In this document: piece after piece, positions 37,901 to 62,599 of the stretch
Position numbering within the stretch: the stretch's first letter is position 1
How the letters are laid out: each line of letters starts with the position of its first letter
Assembly (NCBI RefSeq): GCF_032854445.1
Contig: NC_088300.1
Coordinates: 77,303,966-77,367,965 of the forward strand
Direction: 5' to 3'
Length of the DNA: 64,000 bases
Origin: Liolophura sinensis
Taxonomy: Eukaryota > Mollusca > Polyplacophora > Chitonida > Chitonidae
Position numbers and translations under genes: made by a program
Notes under the pieces: model-generated
Database searches by the model: none
Seen by the model: only the letters and a program-made list of their open reading frames with translations
What the model was told of the DNA's origin: nothing

Positions 37901-38747
37901 TCCCGGGCAGTTTCAACAGCGGCCTAATCATTTATCCCAGGCAGAGTCCAGTTCGCGAAGCCCCTATCGATGTCCCTATCCAGTGAGCTCAGAGACACAC
38001 CCCTGTTACCCAGAATCATACGTAACACCGGAGCTGTCCCCAGAATCCATGATGGACCTTGTTCAGGCGGACAACAATCATTCTGATGCTGCTCTGTGTC
38101 AGCCACAACCCTTCCACAACTCCCCGAATCTGTCAGCCCCGTACTGTATGCCCCCATCGCCTCCCCCATCACCTCAGCGTCATTTCAATCACCAGCAGTG
38201 CCTAGCCCAGGATAGAACCGTTCATGTCAGAAATATTTTCACTCATCATCCGTCCGGTGGATATACATGGGTCCAAGACCAAACATATCACGTGCGTAGC
38301 CATGGCAACAAAAATGTCAAACATGGTGGCGGCCATTGCTTGGCATCAGATGATGTTCCATTTCAAAACCCTCTGTGTGCCTCAACCAGATCTACCAGAA
38401 GCAAACGTCCTAGATGTGATTACAGATCCTCTGAGCAGTGCTATGTAAATCAGCAGCAAACATGTAATACTTGGTCGAATGGCGGGAACCTTGAAGACCC
38501 AAAGGACAAAAGACACGTCAACAATCATGGCTGTCGGCCATGGATGAATGTGGTTACATGGGATTCGCCAGATATTTACTCATGTGCGGTGGCCAGCGGA
38601 TGTTGTGAACCAGGGGACAAAACTCCGTCTTGTTTCGATCCTGCATTCCACATGAAAATAGTGGACGAGCCTGTTGGTAATCTTTCCAAAAGTGACTTAG
38701 ACTTGCCGTCAATTGGAAGCTTTCTAGAATATCTGAATGACATTTAA
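24767..38747 (+). CDS. Aryl hydrocarbon receptor-like bHLH-PAS transcription factor (apparent frameshift in helix 2)
   Basis: Ten coding exons: 24767-24864, 29920-30088, 31026-31168, 32318-32407, 32648-32761, 34387-34488, 35347-35537, 36519-36625, 37027-37168 and 37427-38747. They total 2477 bases, one short of 826 codons; the missing base lies in helix 2 near 30030. Order: bHLH (about residues 38-88), PAS-A (about 125-255), PAS-B (about 275-380), and a 440-residue Pro/Ser/His-rich tail in one exon. Family members act in the nucleus as heterodimers with ARNT; AhR itself is held by HSP90 until a ligand binds PAS-B. SKRYRDKLRSEI matches AhR SKRHRDRLN, and FLCRMRCF..GYL matches AhR FICRLRCL..GFL. 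NPAS4/dysfusion and methoprene-tolerant were considered, but helix 2 and the PAS-A end fit AhR better. The start is the first ATG after in-frame TAA at 24743. Real pseudogenisation is unlikely, because the other nine exons are intact. Confidence 0.88.
24865..29919 (+). other. Intron 1 of the bHLH-PAS gene
   Basis: A 5-kb AT-rich intron. It contains the fold-back element at 25788-25984 and a poly-C tract near 29663-29677. No additional exon fitting the bHLH-PAS family was found. Confidence 0.55.
25788..25984. mobile_element. 197-bp fold-back element with (AT)n core
   Basis: Arms 25788-25838 and 25934-25984 are perfect inverted repeats of about 51 bp, starting AAGAAAGGTGATTCTGTTAA. The core has smaller inverted TATCACAGCTATATA units and a long (TA)n run. 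It looks like a MITE or fold-back transposon; no clear target-site duplication was seen. Confidence 0.85.
29920..30088 (+). CDS. bHLH-PAS exon 2: basic region, helix 1 and helix 2
   Basis: The basic region and helix 1 read SKRYRDKLRSEIKSLDSLLP in the frame continued from exon 1. After HRKLD the AhR-like helix 2 (CLRLVISFFRTKVFF) is in another frame, which also gives the phase-1 end needed by exon 3. In the uncorrected frame the residues are unrelated to helix 2. The AhR basic-region histidine (SKRHRD) is tyrosine here. Confidence 0.85.
30112..30310 (+). mobile_element. SINE family A, 5'-truncated copy
   Basis: Starts within the box-B region (GTCGCTGTGAGTTCAAGTCC) and continues through the body to CCTCCCACCATAATGCTGGT, then the tail ATATTCTTGAGTAAGGCG. 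It lies in the intron just after bHLH exon 2. Confidence 0.85.
30750..30970 (+). mobile_element. SINE family A with intact tRNA-like head
   Basis: GGGCCTCCGTAGCTCAGTTGG with box A at 30759-30770 and box B GAGTTCAAGTCC at 30828-30839. The body runs to CCTGCGGATGGTCGTGGGTT; the tail is degenerate with an internal deletion. It gives the clearest view of the family's tRNA origin. Confidence 0.85.
31026..31168 (+). CDS. bHLH-PAS exon 3: linker and start of PAS-A
   Basis: Acceptor TTTTTGTAG, donor CAGGTATG; phase 1 in, phase 0 out. An acidic linker is followed by DLSELQDLLKGDNLIQ, the helix leading into PAS-A. Only this frame is open across the exon. Confidence 0.85.
32098..32185 (+). mobile_element. 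SINE family A tail remnant
   Basis: TTCTTGAGTAGGGAGTAAAT then ACCATTAAACATAC corresponds to the family tail and its AT-rich end. The upstream match is weak. Confidence 0.5.
32318..32407 (+). CDS. bHLH-PAS exon 4: PAS-A core
   Basis: Thirty codons in phase 0 encode ALDGFLIVAMADGTIIYVSE and LQYLGF, matching AhR ALNGFVLVV..YASSTIQDYLGF. Bordered by CTTGTAG and GGTATA. Confidence 0.93.
32648..32761 (+). CDS. bHLH-PAS exon 5: PAS-A middle
   Basis: Phase 0 at both ends; acceptor TTCCCACAG and donor ACAGTGAGT. It encodes IDLMHRCLYSIVHPDDH, corresponding to AhR SDVIHQSVYELIHTED. Confidence 0.92.
33017..33217. repeat. 28-bp minisatellite, about 7 copies
   Basis: Unit CCCACATCACAGCTTGATGA plus TTCCAAAA, with single-base variants. 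In the intron between bHLH-PAS exons 5 and 6. Confidence 0.93.
33355..33670 (+). mobile_element. tRNA-derived SINE (family B)
   Basis: The head CGGTGGCCAAGTTTTTATAG with CCCGGCTCGAAGTCGAGAGG resembles a tRNA 5' half. It is followed by AAACCCGGGTCGGGTCATAC, CTTGGTGCTCAGCACTTAGA and a tail with AAGTGCGACGTAAACCCCC. This layout recalls SINEs common in molluscs; the family name is not assigned. Confidence 0.75.
34387..34488 (+). CDS. bHLH-PAS exon 6: PAS-A end
   Basis: Acceptor GTTTCGTAG, donor TTAGTAAGT, phase 0 at both ends. It encodes VSFLCRMRCFNGTTAGYL, matching AhR FICRLRCLLDNSSGFL. It lies between a SINE-bearing intron and a 29-bp minisatellite. Confidence 0.9.
34664..35152. repeat. 29-bp minisatellite, about 17 copies
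   Basis: Unit CAGCAGTTCGGTCATGTATC plus TTGTCCGTG. Because 29 is not a multiple of three and no frame contains a stop, all three plus-strand frames stay open for over 180 codons with similar peptides. It lies in the intron between exons 6 and 7. Confidence 0.95.
35347..35537 (+). CDS. bHLH-PAS exon 7: PAS-A/PAS-B junction
   Basis: Acceptor GTTGTAG, donor AAAGTAAG; phase 0 in, phase 2 out. It encodes KMHCSGRLQVL (end of PAS-A), the FAFCRPF strand, and FWTKHDMDLTFKQLD, the first PAS-B strands (AhR FRTKHKLDF). Confidence 0.92.
36519..36625 (+). CDS. bHLH-PAS exon 8: PAS-B helices
   Basis: Acceptor TTTTTGCCAG, donor GTATGT; phase 2 in, phase 1 out. It encodes AADVIGYATDDVDGKSFYEY and IHPEDI, the usual PAS-B E/F-helix region. 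Confidence 0.92.
37027..37168 (+). CDS. bHLH-PAS exon 9: PAS-B beta sheet
   Basis: Acceptor TTTCCTTTCAG, donor CAGGTAGC; phase 1 in, phase 2 out. It encodes YFRLQTKSGSWVWLHSRG then YSIVFSHYPV, matching AhR VFRLLTKNNRWTWVQSNAR and IIVTQRPL. Confidence 0.93.
37427..38747 (+). CDS. bHLH-PAS exon 10: long C-terminal transactivation-type region
   Basis: Acceptor TTCATGCAG. A single open frame of 440 codons ends in TAA. The first residues (IVLRQRYSINELFYLRQ) parallel the segment after PAS-B in AhR. The rest is Pro/Ser/Cys/His-rich with a PPSPPPSP run near residue 626 and looks disordered. It ends SFLEYLNDI. No further domain was recognised. Confidence 0.93.
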
Positions 38748-38993
38748 TATTACTGATAGTTACCCTTTGGTGGTTTAACCAAACCATTTCCTTTTTCAGT
38801 TGATCAATATAGACATTTTGCTTTATGTAGGAATACATTCTGAAGAAAAGTGTTCTAGACAATAGCCGCGGCTTGGGGGTATATAGGGGAGGATCAAGCT
38901 GTGGCATTATTTAGTCCGCAGAGATCTGTGAGGACATTTATAACGGATATAATTTACAAGTGAAATATACAAGTGGCATAAAAGAAGAAATCA

Positions 38994-38999
38994 AATAAA
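38994..38999 (+). terminator. Polyadenylation signal of the bHLH-PAS gene
   Basis: AATAAA in a run of AATAAATAAATAAAT, 247 bases after the stop codon. Confidence 0.6.
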
Positions 39000-39319
39000 T
39001 AAATAAATCAATACTTAAGTTAAAACAAATAAAAATCCGAGCAAAGGTAAATAACGTTTTTTAACTTGAACACATTTTATCAACATGGGGCCGATTGTTC
39101 AAAGGTGTGTGAGGCTTTAAGTCTTAATTGGAGTAACTGTTATCTCAATAAAAAATGAAAATTTAGTCCAGGGCTTAAATTGTAAAGCCCATTTGAACAA
39201 CTGGGCCATCACAATGTCATAATGACGTCAATGGAAAAAAGCTCGTCATACAAGTGAACCATGACGTCCCAGTTGCTGATGGCCATTCGGCTTGATTGAT
39301 TCGAAGATTGATAGGCATA

Positions 39320-39400
39320 TACGTATCAATTCGTGTACACGTACGACTCAACTAGTGTACCCGTGCTATCCAACTGGTGTACACGTACGACTCAAGCGGA
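39320..39400. repeat. Short direct repeat GTGTACACGTACGACTCAA
   Basis: Two copies of GTGTACACGTACGACTCAA flank a related GTGTACCCGTGCTATCCAA unit. Confidence 0.7.
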
Positions 39401-39829
39401 GTCGAGTGCTAATCTCACATACATGAGCATTTGTAGGACCCGACGCAATAGCCGGTTTAACTTGAGTTGCTCTAGTGTATGCCGAGGTTTAGTCACGAGT
39501 CACCAGTAAAAACGTGACGTTTGATAGCTGAATTATAGTTTTTAATTTCATGCATGTGCAAGGGATCTGCATCGATCCATATTGGTTCGTACAAGTATTG
39601 CTGGACCTTTTACTCGCTTTAATTTACGATCGACTCAGGATGAAATGGACAGTTGATTTTACTCAACTTGTAAGCTGTTCTTAACCTACTTTACATCAAA
39701 TAACATACCGTACATTATGCGCACTGATAATTACGTCATTATACACTTCCTGTATTTTTAAGGAACCGCGGAATTGTTTTATTTTTTTTTATTTGGACCA
39801 ATGGGAACAAAAAAGGAAAATAACACGGT

Positions 39830-40330
39830 GGGGAAATATTTTCCCCTGACTTATATAGCATACCAATCAATCAGGCGATATTTGAAATAATAAAGTTTCT
39901 CATTGGCTGCTAAGTCGGGGGAAGTCCTCGCTGTTAGTGGGATGTATAGTTTCGTTATTCTCTCCCCCGACTTAGCCAACCAATGAAACTGGCGAGATTT
40001 GACAGTAATATAATTTCTCAATGCTTTTTATGTCGTGGGAAGTCCCCCATGTTAGCAGGATGTATTTTGTTTATTCTCACGTTGTCTCCTGGAAAAAAGA
40101 GAACTTATTTATAAAAAAAAATTATGTTATGGGGTAGATCATTTTCGCGGGTGAAATAATTTTGGCCGACTTGGTAGCCAGTGGGAAGCTATTATTTTGA
40201 TTGGTTTACTGATTCGGGGAATTATTGGAAAAAATTCTCTGTTTTTACAGGAGACAAAAAAAGAATAAAAGAAACTAAATTCCTATAACACTAGTGAAGT
40301 TAATTTCCCCCGACATATAGTGGCCTATGT
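39830..40330. repeat. Cluster of hairpin repeats around TAAGTCGGGGGAAG
   Basis: 39895-39924 (CATTGGCTGCTAAGTCGGGG) is inverted at 39961-39989 (TCCCCCGACTTAGCCAACCA). A direct copy of the left half follows at 40014-40082, and related TTTCCCC(C)GAC pieces sit at 39840 and 40305. It looks like nested or tandem MITE copies. Confidence 0.7.
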
Positions 40331-43300
40331 GAAACCTTTATTAAAAGAACTGAAGAATGTCCTATTCGAGGTTCTGTATATTTGTGTATTTTTTATGAGT
40401 AAAGTATGGCATACTTGATAGGCTTATTTAATCAGCTGCCGCTCCCATGAGTAAATGAGACTAATAGAAATATAGAAATTAGAACAGGTTAGAAACAGTT
40501 AGACAACAGGTTAGAAATATATCTGTTATCAGCTATCACTTTCGAGAAATTTTGTGTGTATAGGGAATTGACTATGTAAATATATAGGCCCGACCCGATG
40601 CTGAAAGGCCATACAACATGACTTCACATTTAAAGGGTGACGTAATTTACGGAAGAAAATCTCGTGAAAGTGGTCCGAGATCTTCGAAACAACGCAATTC
40701 ATGCGCATACGGTAAATAAAGATCAATACGTAAGTATCTACACGATTTAGTTGAGAATTATTTACTTTTATTGCTGTTAAAATAAACAAATAGGCCTAAA
40801 TTAAAAAATGAAGTTGGTCGATCCTTATGTTGATAGTTGACCATGATTTTGTTGAGTTGTTGATTTACTGATTTAGTTCATTATACCAGATTGATTGATA
40901 TGGGCTGATGACATGCGTCATTTTTGTGTTGCACGTAACACATCCTACACGTCAATGTCACTTTCAAGTTGCTATACCAGACCTGCCGTTAACCAGTCAT
41001 TTGTTTGGTTTGGCCTGCTGTTATGTTTCGCTTATACACCACATACATTTCCTCTGGATGATATGTTAGCTGTATATACCTGCAAGCATTTGTTTATACT
41101 GTCGCACTCTGTCACTGACGGGCAGGATCAAGTCGATTAACAGTTCAAATCTGGTGAGTTTCATGTAATGATGGTTAAAAATAATTATAACACAAAACAA
41201 AAAATATGATAATGATGCTCTGAACCTCGAAAGTCATGCACACTGAGATACCAGTGAGCACCAAATATACATTCAACATAGCCGGATGTTCGGATAGTAG
41301 CCCAAAGTAAAGTTGAGGTATTACAGCAATAGTCGAGACTTGGGTCTTGACCTAGGGATAATAATTTTATTATTTTTATTTTTACAAAATATGTCTCCTG
41401 GAACTAACTTGTGTTTTACACAGCATATTTATATAGATTTTTTTGTTTAAAAATGATTTCCTATACCTTATATATAAACTTATATATAAAACTATTTTAC
41501 ACTTCTTTCATTAACATCTTAAAAAAGACAGACCAGTAATTTTCCTACAATGCACTCCTTGCGAGCAACAACTTCATCAGAGCCGCAATTAATATTATTC
41601 ACAACATCGTAACGTTAAAAACTGATATAAAGTTTAACTTTTAAAATTGGAATTCCATGGGTGTTATAAGGCATACATACATATGCATTATTTAGACAGA
41701 TCGTATTACTGCAGGTGAGGCTCAGGTGATTTTCATCTCACTCGTGTAGCTATACTGTTGATCTGCATAGCGCGACATGTGTACAAAACAGAGTTTTGCT
41801 CGTTTCGAAATACTGTTGAATTTTTATGGTGTTTGTCAATGCGCGCATGACATCAAATACAGCAAAAAACTCACATTCAACGAGGCTTATGGCATATAGG
41901 CATACTGTATGCACTTATTATATTTAGTAACACGGGATGACATGGCGGGTAAAACTTAATTCCATTTTTGTCTAATCTAGAAAATTCAATTATATATAGT
42001 CTATTGCATGGGTGGTAAAGTACAGTATTGTAAGGTGGGTCTTATGAGCTACATATTGTATGATGCCAATGACGTCACATCCACTTTTATCTGGCCCTAA
42101 AACAGATCCTAGTATTTAATGCCAGATTCACCTTTTCGTGCACATGCACCTAAATGCAGTCCATAAGCAAAGTTCACAAGAATTTTATTCAGACCTCAAC
42201 ATAAACGTACAGACAATGTTGTGTGACAAACAAAGTCCACCTTACGATCCAAACAGCAGATTGCTTTGAAATTTATTTGAGAAAAAATTAAGTCGTAATT
42301 TTCAGATACAGTTTTTATTGGTCTCTCTACTAATGCTTCCTGAAATTCACTATTTCTTTTCCTTTAAGAAAACTTCTTGATACCGGTTCTGCATGCGAAA
42401 TAAAAGCCATTTTATATGGCTGTTACACAACACAAATAAACATCCTAACATCACCGCGACATCATTATTTTTCAGTTCATTGATATTCAGGTTTTAGATT
42501 TCATCTACACTAAAATTAATGATTACGATTTAATGATTAATGAATATAATTAACCTACGGTAACTATTGTAATTCTTATAATTTTTAGGACAGATACTGA
42601 TCGTCCTGAAACCAAAAAAAAAATCACATTTCTGTTTCAATTTTTTCGAAAAGTAGATATGTGATATGTTGTTCATTAGAAGTATGCTTACCTGTTTTTC
42701 CATGTGAGGAAAGAGAAACTGTGTACGCCTTATTCCTGTTAGAGTTGCAGGCCTACAGGCTAACCACCGTATAACTTTGGACGAAGTCATTTTTGGCAAA
42801 GCGCACTGCACACTGTTCAGCCGTCGGAAATTAATTTACAGAGTTATTTGCCCCTGCATCAGATTAACGCCAGATGGCAGTGCATATACCTCGCCATATT
42901 GGCGATTTGTTGGCAAAAGTGACAGAAATCACGTTAGGAAAGTTGTATATAATGGTAGAATTATATCATTCTGATTTATTTTGGTAAGTATATATATTTA
43001 CGCCACAAGATGAATTTATACATCTGCGTGAAATCGCCGATCCTTGCCTGGATAGCTTGTTATTGCGCCTTGTTTAACTGACAACTGAACTGTCACCCGC
43101 TGTGAACAAGCCATTCATCCGCTCATCGCTGACATTGTTGGCTTATCTGGCAACGCTCACTCTGTCATAAAACTACTGTCAGTCGTGTAATGTATGGGTT
43201 TATTTGTTTTATTTTTTAAATTTTTGTATTAATGAAAATTGTAATGTTTGAACAGGTTACTGATGTACTCATTGACAGGTACAAATTTTAAACTTTTAAG

Positions 43301-43680
43301 CTTGTCTCTGTCGGTGCCACCGATGTCTCTTCATACGTGAGTTTGAATAGGCCTAAGGGAAATTTTGATTTTGCCATTAGCATCTACGATGAGAATCATA
43401 TCACAGGCCGATCATCATGTATGTTTATTCCAGAACTCTTTTAAATATTCTGAGGAAGGGGAATGATTGTAACTGTTCAGTTTTAATTTAGTGGGTGTGG
43501 CAAAAATCATACGATGAAACCATTGCTGTTAAGATTTAATCTTGCCAGGTACCGATACATCACAAACCGAACCATGTGAGAAAAAGATTGTCTTCAGAGA
43601 TACATTATGTACATGCACTCATTTAATTGAACCCCACATTGAAGTCTATTTTCAATAAATCTGATATTTACCAGCCTCAG

Positions 43681-43871
43681 TAGGGCCTATGAGAGATACA
43701 AGTTCTTGGGGGAGGAGTGGGGGGGGGGTCTAGCGTATATATCGGATGAAGGGTTAGAAAATGCTCATGCGCGAAGGCCATGATCCGCCAGGGCTCTAAC
43801 CCGAACTTCCGTTGTATGTGCGAGCGCCCCTATGTGGAACTCCCGAGAAATCGTATCTCTCATAGGCCCTA
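43681..43871. mobile_element. 191-bp MITE with 19-bp perfect TIRs and TA ends
   Basis: TAGGGCCTATGAGAGATAC at 43681-43699 is perfectly inverted at 43853-43871. Imperfect pairing continues inward (TTCTTGGGGGAGG with CTCCCGAGAA). No coding capacity. Confidence 0.88.
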
Positions 43872-44448
43872 TATTTAATGCCTGAGTGGACTGGAAATAC
43901 ATTTCAGAATATTAATTGGGGAAATAGATTTGAGATTTGCTTCTACAGCCAATAAAAAAATGTTATCATCATTGATTTTATCACTTTTCGATCCTTCTAA
44001 TATATTTCAGTTTTTGGTAAACCTCAAGAAATGATTTTTTGCAGATGTGAACAAGATTGCCACAATCTTGTGAGACTAATCACAAAATTCGTGTTAAATA
44101 ATCTTTTATTCAAGATCAAACATGGAAGATTAAAATTTCATGCATCCACATCCATTAGTAAGAAATGTGAGGATTGAAATCTATCTGGTTTTTATTTACC
44201 AGGTCAGCGGGACAAGCAGTAAGCTTGTCAGTGACATCATCAATCTTGTGACCCTACCAAAATTAGTTCAGCAAGTTAAATGTTGACAGAGCTTATAGCC
44301 TGATTATTATAGCATATTAAATGATCAGTAAATACAGAATCAGTTAAGATGTTCACATACCTGAATCAAGCCATGATCTAAGTGAGTGGCAGTAGCAGTA
44401 GTGAAAGGAGAAGAATAAAGGCTGGGGGTAAACATTCCAGTGCAACAC

Positions 44449-44605
44449 AATGAACCTCTCACCAATGCAGTTGCTGTGAGTACAAGTCCAGTTCATGCTG
44501 GCTATCTCCAGAAACCTGTGGATTGGCCTGGTTTCCTCCTACCATAATGCTGGTTGCAGTTGTATAAGTATTCTTGACACCAATCAAATGCAAAAATAAA
44601 TAAAA
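44449..44605 (+). mobile_element. SINE family A, truncated copy
   Basis: Contains CCTCTCACCAATGCAGTTGC, GTGAGTACAAGTCCAG, CCTCCTACCATAATGCTGGT and an ATTCTTGACACCAATCAAAT tail. The head is missing. Confidence 0.8.
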
Positions 44606-45885
44606 CACAGAAGAATGGAACATCTTTTATGGATACTGTGATGACCGAAGTGCAATTCCCAAACTACAACATTATGATAACAAACTGATGTCTCTTTGTG
44701 GCATGATATTGTAAATTTACAAAATATGGAAATCAAGGCATCTCCTTTGCATCTTTCCTCTTATCATATTTTTTGTATCTTTCCAGTCTTAGTTTAAACA
44801 TTATCATTGATAGTGTAAAGAGACCAGGACATTTATATTTTACACAGTACAAATCTCTGTATATACTGCTGCTGTAAGTAAATAGCAGGGCATCACAGAC
44901 TATCTGAAATCTGAAATATTTATTTCAGTAGCTTGAAGTCTAGCTGTGCCACAAAGTGATACCCTCTCAGAGTGGTGCCAAAGCCTTACAACACAAGGAT
45001 TGGAGATTAGTGGAGTCATTGAGGAAACGGCGGCATATTTTTTAATATTTTTTTTAATTTGTACATTTTTGAAAGGAGACCAGTTGAGATCAATAATTAA
45101 AGTACACTACTTATTTATTTTTTTTTTTTTCATGTACATAACAGCTGGTGCCTTGCTATTTACTTACTGTAGGAAAACACAGCAGAATGTGTACATATAT
45201 ATAGACTGATTATCAGGCAGTAGTACATAAACTCAGCTGTGGCTGTATTTTCTGATGCACTTCATACACAGATACAATTGTCTAGTGTAAACATGCGGCA
45301 CACTGAGCATCTGGTAATACCTCCTGGCAAAACACTAATCATATTTATTTATTAAGTATAACCATGATGTACATGTTCAACTGACTCTGACTGTACAAAA
45401 AATGAATACATGTATAATGGTTTGTCTTAACCCTTGTGCCTCTGTGCATGTACATGTAGTATTTCTGTTCGTGTAACACTACTCATGGCATAAGTTGTCA
45501 TGTAGCAGACAAAAGTAGACTTTATTTACATAGGTATTGCAACCCCATGAAGCATTGATCTGTTTTTGAATGTGTGATGTACATGTACTACATGTAGTTA
45601 AAAAAAAATAAAGATGCTCTGTGTTCATATATGAGGAGAATATGATTTATGGCTCCTGATTTATAAGAGACATCTTTTTTGTAAATACTAACTGAACAAA
45701 GTCTACCTAGTGTGCTAGGCAGTGATAGCAATTTGAATATGTTAACAGGATTGAATCCAGTTAATTGTTTAGAAATGTATTAGGGTTAAGCCAGTATTAC
45801 ATATGCTCTGAAAGTTCATTTTGTGCAACAGCAAGTCTTGACAAATGTACATGATGCCCTTTTCTCCTTTTTTGCAGTGTGAGCT

Positions 45886-60955
<15,070 letters not shown>

Positions 60956-61109
60956 GGAAATGTTGGACATGCAAGACAGCGTATATCGTGGTTTGGATAG
61001 AATGGCTACGTCTGTCTACCAGAGTTAATATCAGTGCTTATCACAATTCATTGAAAATTCTAGACGTGCGATTGGTCAATCTGCCTTTGATAAGCTACTG
61101 TATTCGCCG

Positions 61110-61415
61110 AATAGGTGAGGATATTTTTCTGTATGCCTACGGAGTCCAGAAGGCACATGCCAGCTAATAGCAAAGCTCCTCTATACACCTACGGAGTCAG
61201 GAAGGCACATGCCAGCCGATTGCACGCTTCTCTGTATACTTACGAAATAGGCAAGGCACATGTCAGCCGACAGCAAGGCTCCTCTGTATACCTACGGGGT
61301 TGGAAAGGCACATGCCAGCTGATCGCAACACTCTTCTGTATACCTACAGAGTTCTGAAGGCACATGCCAGCTGATAGCAAAGCTCCTCTGTATAACTACG
61401 GAGTCATGCAGGGAC
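61110..61415. repeat. Degenerate minisatellite, unit about 50-55 bp
   Basis: About six copies of CTCCTCTGTATACCTACGGAGT then GAAGGCACATGCCAGCTGAT with AGCAAGG. In the same intron as the 114-bp array. Confidence 0.85.
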
Positions 61416-61619
61416 AAACATGCCGATAGATAGCAAGGCTGGTTGACATTGTATGAGGTAGCGAGTTCCCTTCTTCTTCTTCTCATCGTGTCAATGTCAT
61501 TATTGTAACAGCATGGAAACATGGCTGTCAGATATGATCTTCATTGTGGTAAATTCGGGCGAGTAGAAATATTGATCTATGAGACGAACTAAAACATGGG
61601 TAATAACATCTCAATGAGC

Positions 61620-62445
61620 CAATATTAGTTTGGTAGTTACACTTCACTGATCCAGTATAAGATTGGTGGCTACATGTATCTCACTATGCCAATATCAGAT
61701 GGGTAGTTACATCTCAATGAGCCAGTATCAGATGGGTAGTTACATCTCAATGAGCCGTTTTCAGATGGGTAGTTACATCTCAATGAGCCAGTATCAGATG
61801 GGTAGTTACATCTCACTGAGCCAATATCAGATGGGTAGTTACATCTCAATGAGCCGTTTTCAGATGGGTAGTTACATCTCACTGAGCCAGTATTAGATGG
61901 GTAGTTACATCTCAATGAGCCAGTATCAGATGGGTAGCCACATGTATCTCACCATGCCAATATCAGATGGGTAGTTACATCTCAGTGAGCCAGTATCAGA
62001 TGGGTAGTTACATCTCAGTGAGCCAGTATCAGATGGGTAGCCACATGTATCTCACCATGCCAATATCAAATGGGTAGTTACATCTCAATGAGCCAGTATC
62101 AGGTGGGTAGCTACATGTATCTCAGTATAACAATATCAGATGGATAGTTACATCTCATTGAGCTGTTGTCAGATGGGTAGTTACATCTCAGTGAGCCAGT
62201 ATCAGGTGGGTAGCTACATGTATCTCGGTATAACAATATCAGATGGATAGTTACATCTCACTGAGCCAATATCAGATGGGTAGTTATGTCTCATTGAGCT
62301 GTTATCAGATGGGTAGTTACATCTCAGTGAGCCAGTATCAGGTGGGTAGCTACATGTATCTCAGTATACCGATATCAGATGGGTAGTTACATTTCACTGA
62401 GCCAGTATGAGATGGGTAGTTACATCTCACTGAACATTAAATTGA
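61620..62445. repeat. 33-bp minisatellite, over 20 copies
   Basis: Unit CAGATGGGTAGTTACATCTC plus AATGAGCCAGTAT. Variants with AGCCACATGTATCTCACCATG or AGCTACATGTATCTCAGTATA recur at intervals and suggest a higher-order arrangement. Open frames arise because 33 is a multiple of three. Confidence 0.95.
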
Positions 62446-62599
62446 TCAGGTCACACAGTGTCACCTGTTTCAGGGAACATCGTTGCTGTAATGTCAAAAT
62501 TGGAACAACTATGTCAGAATTTCTGTTCATTGAAGCTTTTATAATGGAATGTAAGCTACTGCTCAAATTGTTGGAGACCACTGTGACTTATGAAATTCG

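Larger units (their letters stand above)
38748..45877. other. Region between the bHLH-PAS and CCDC186 coding sequences
   Basis: No further coding exon was recognised. It holds the 3' UTR of the bHLH-PAS gene, a cluster of inverted repeats (39830-40330), a MITE (43681-43871), a SINE (44449-44605) and, presumably, the promoter and non-coding first exon(s) of CCDC186. Confidence 0.5.
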
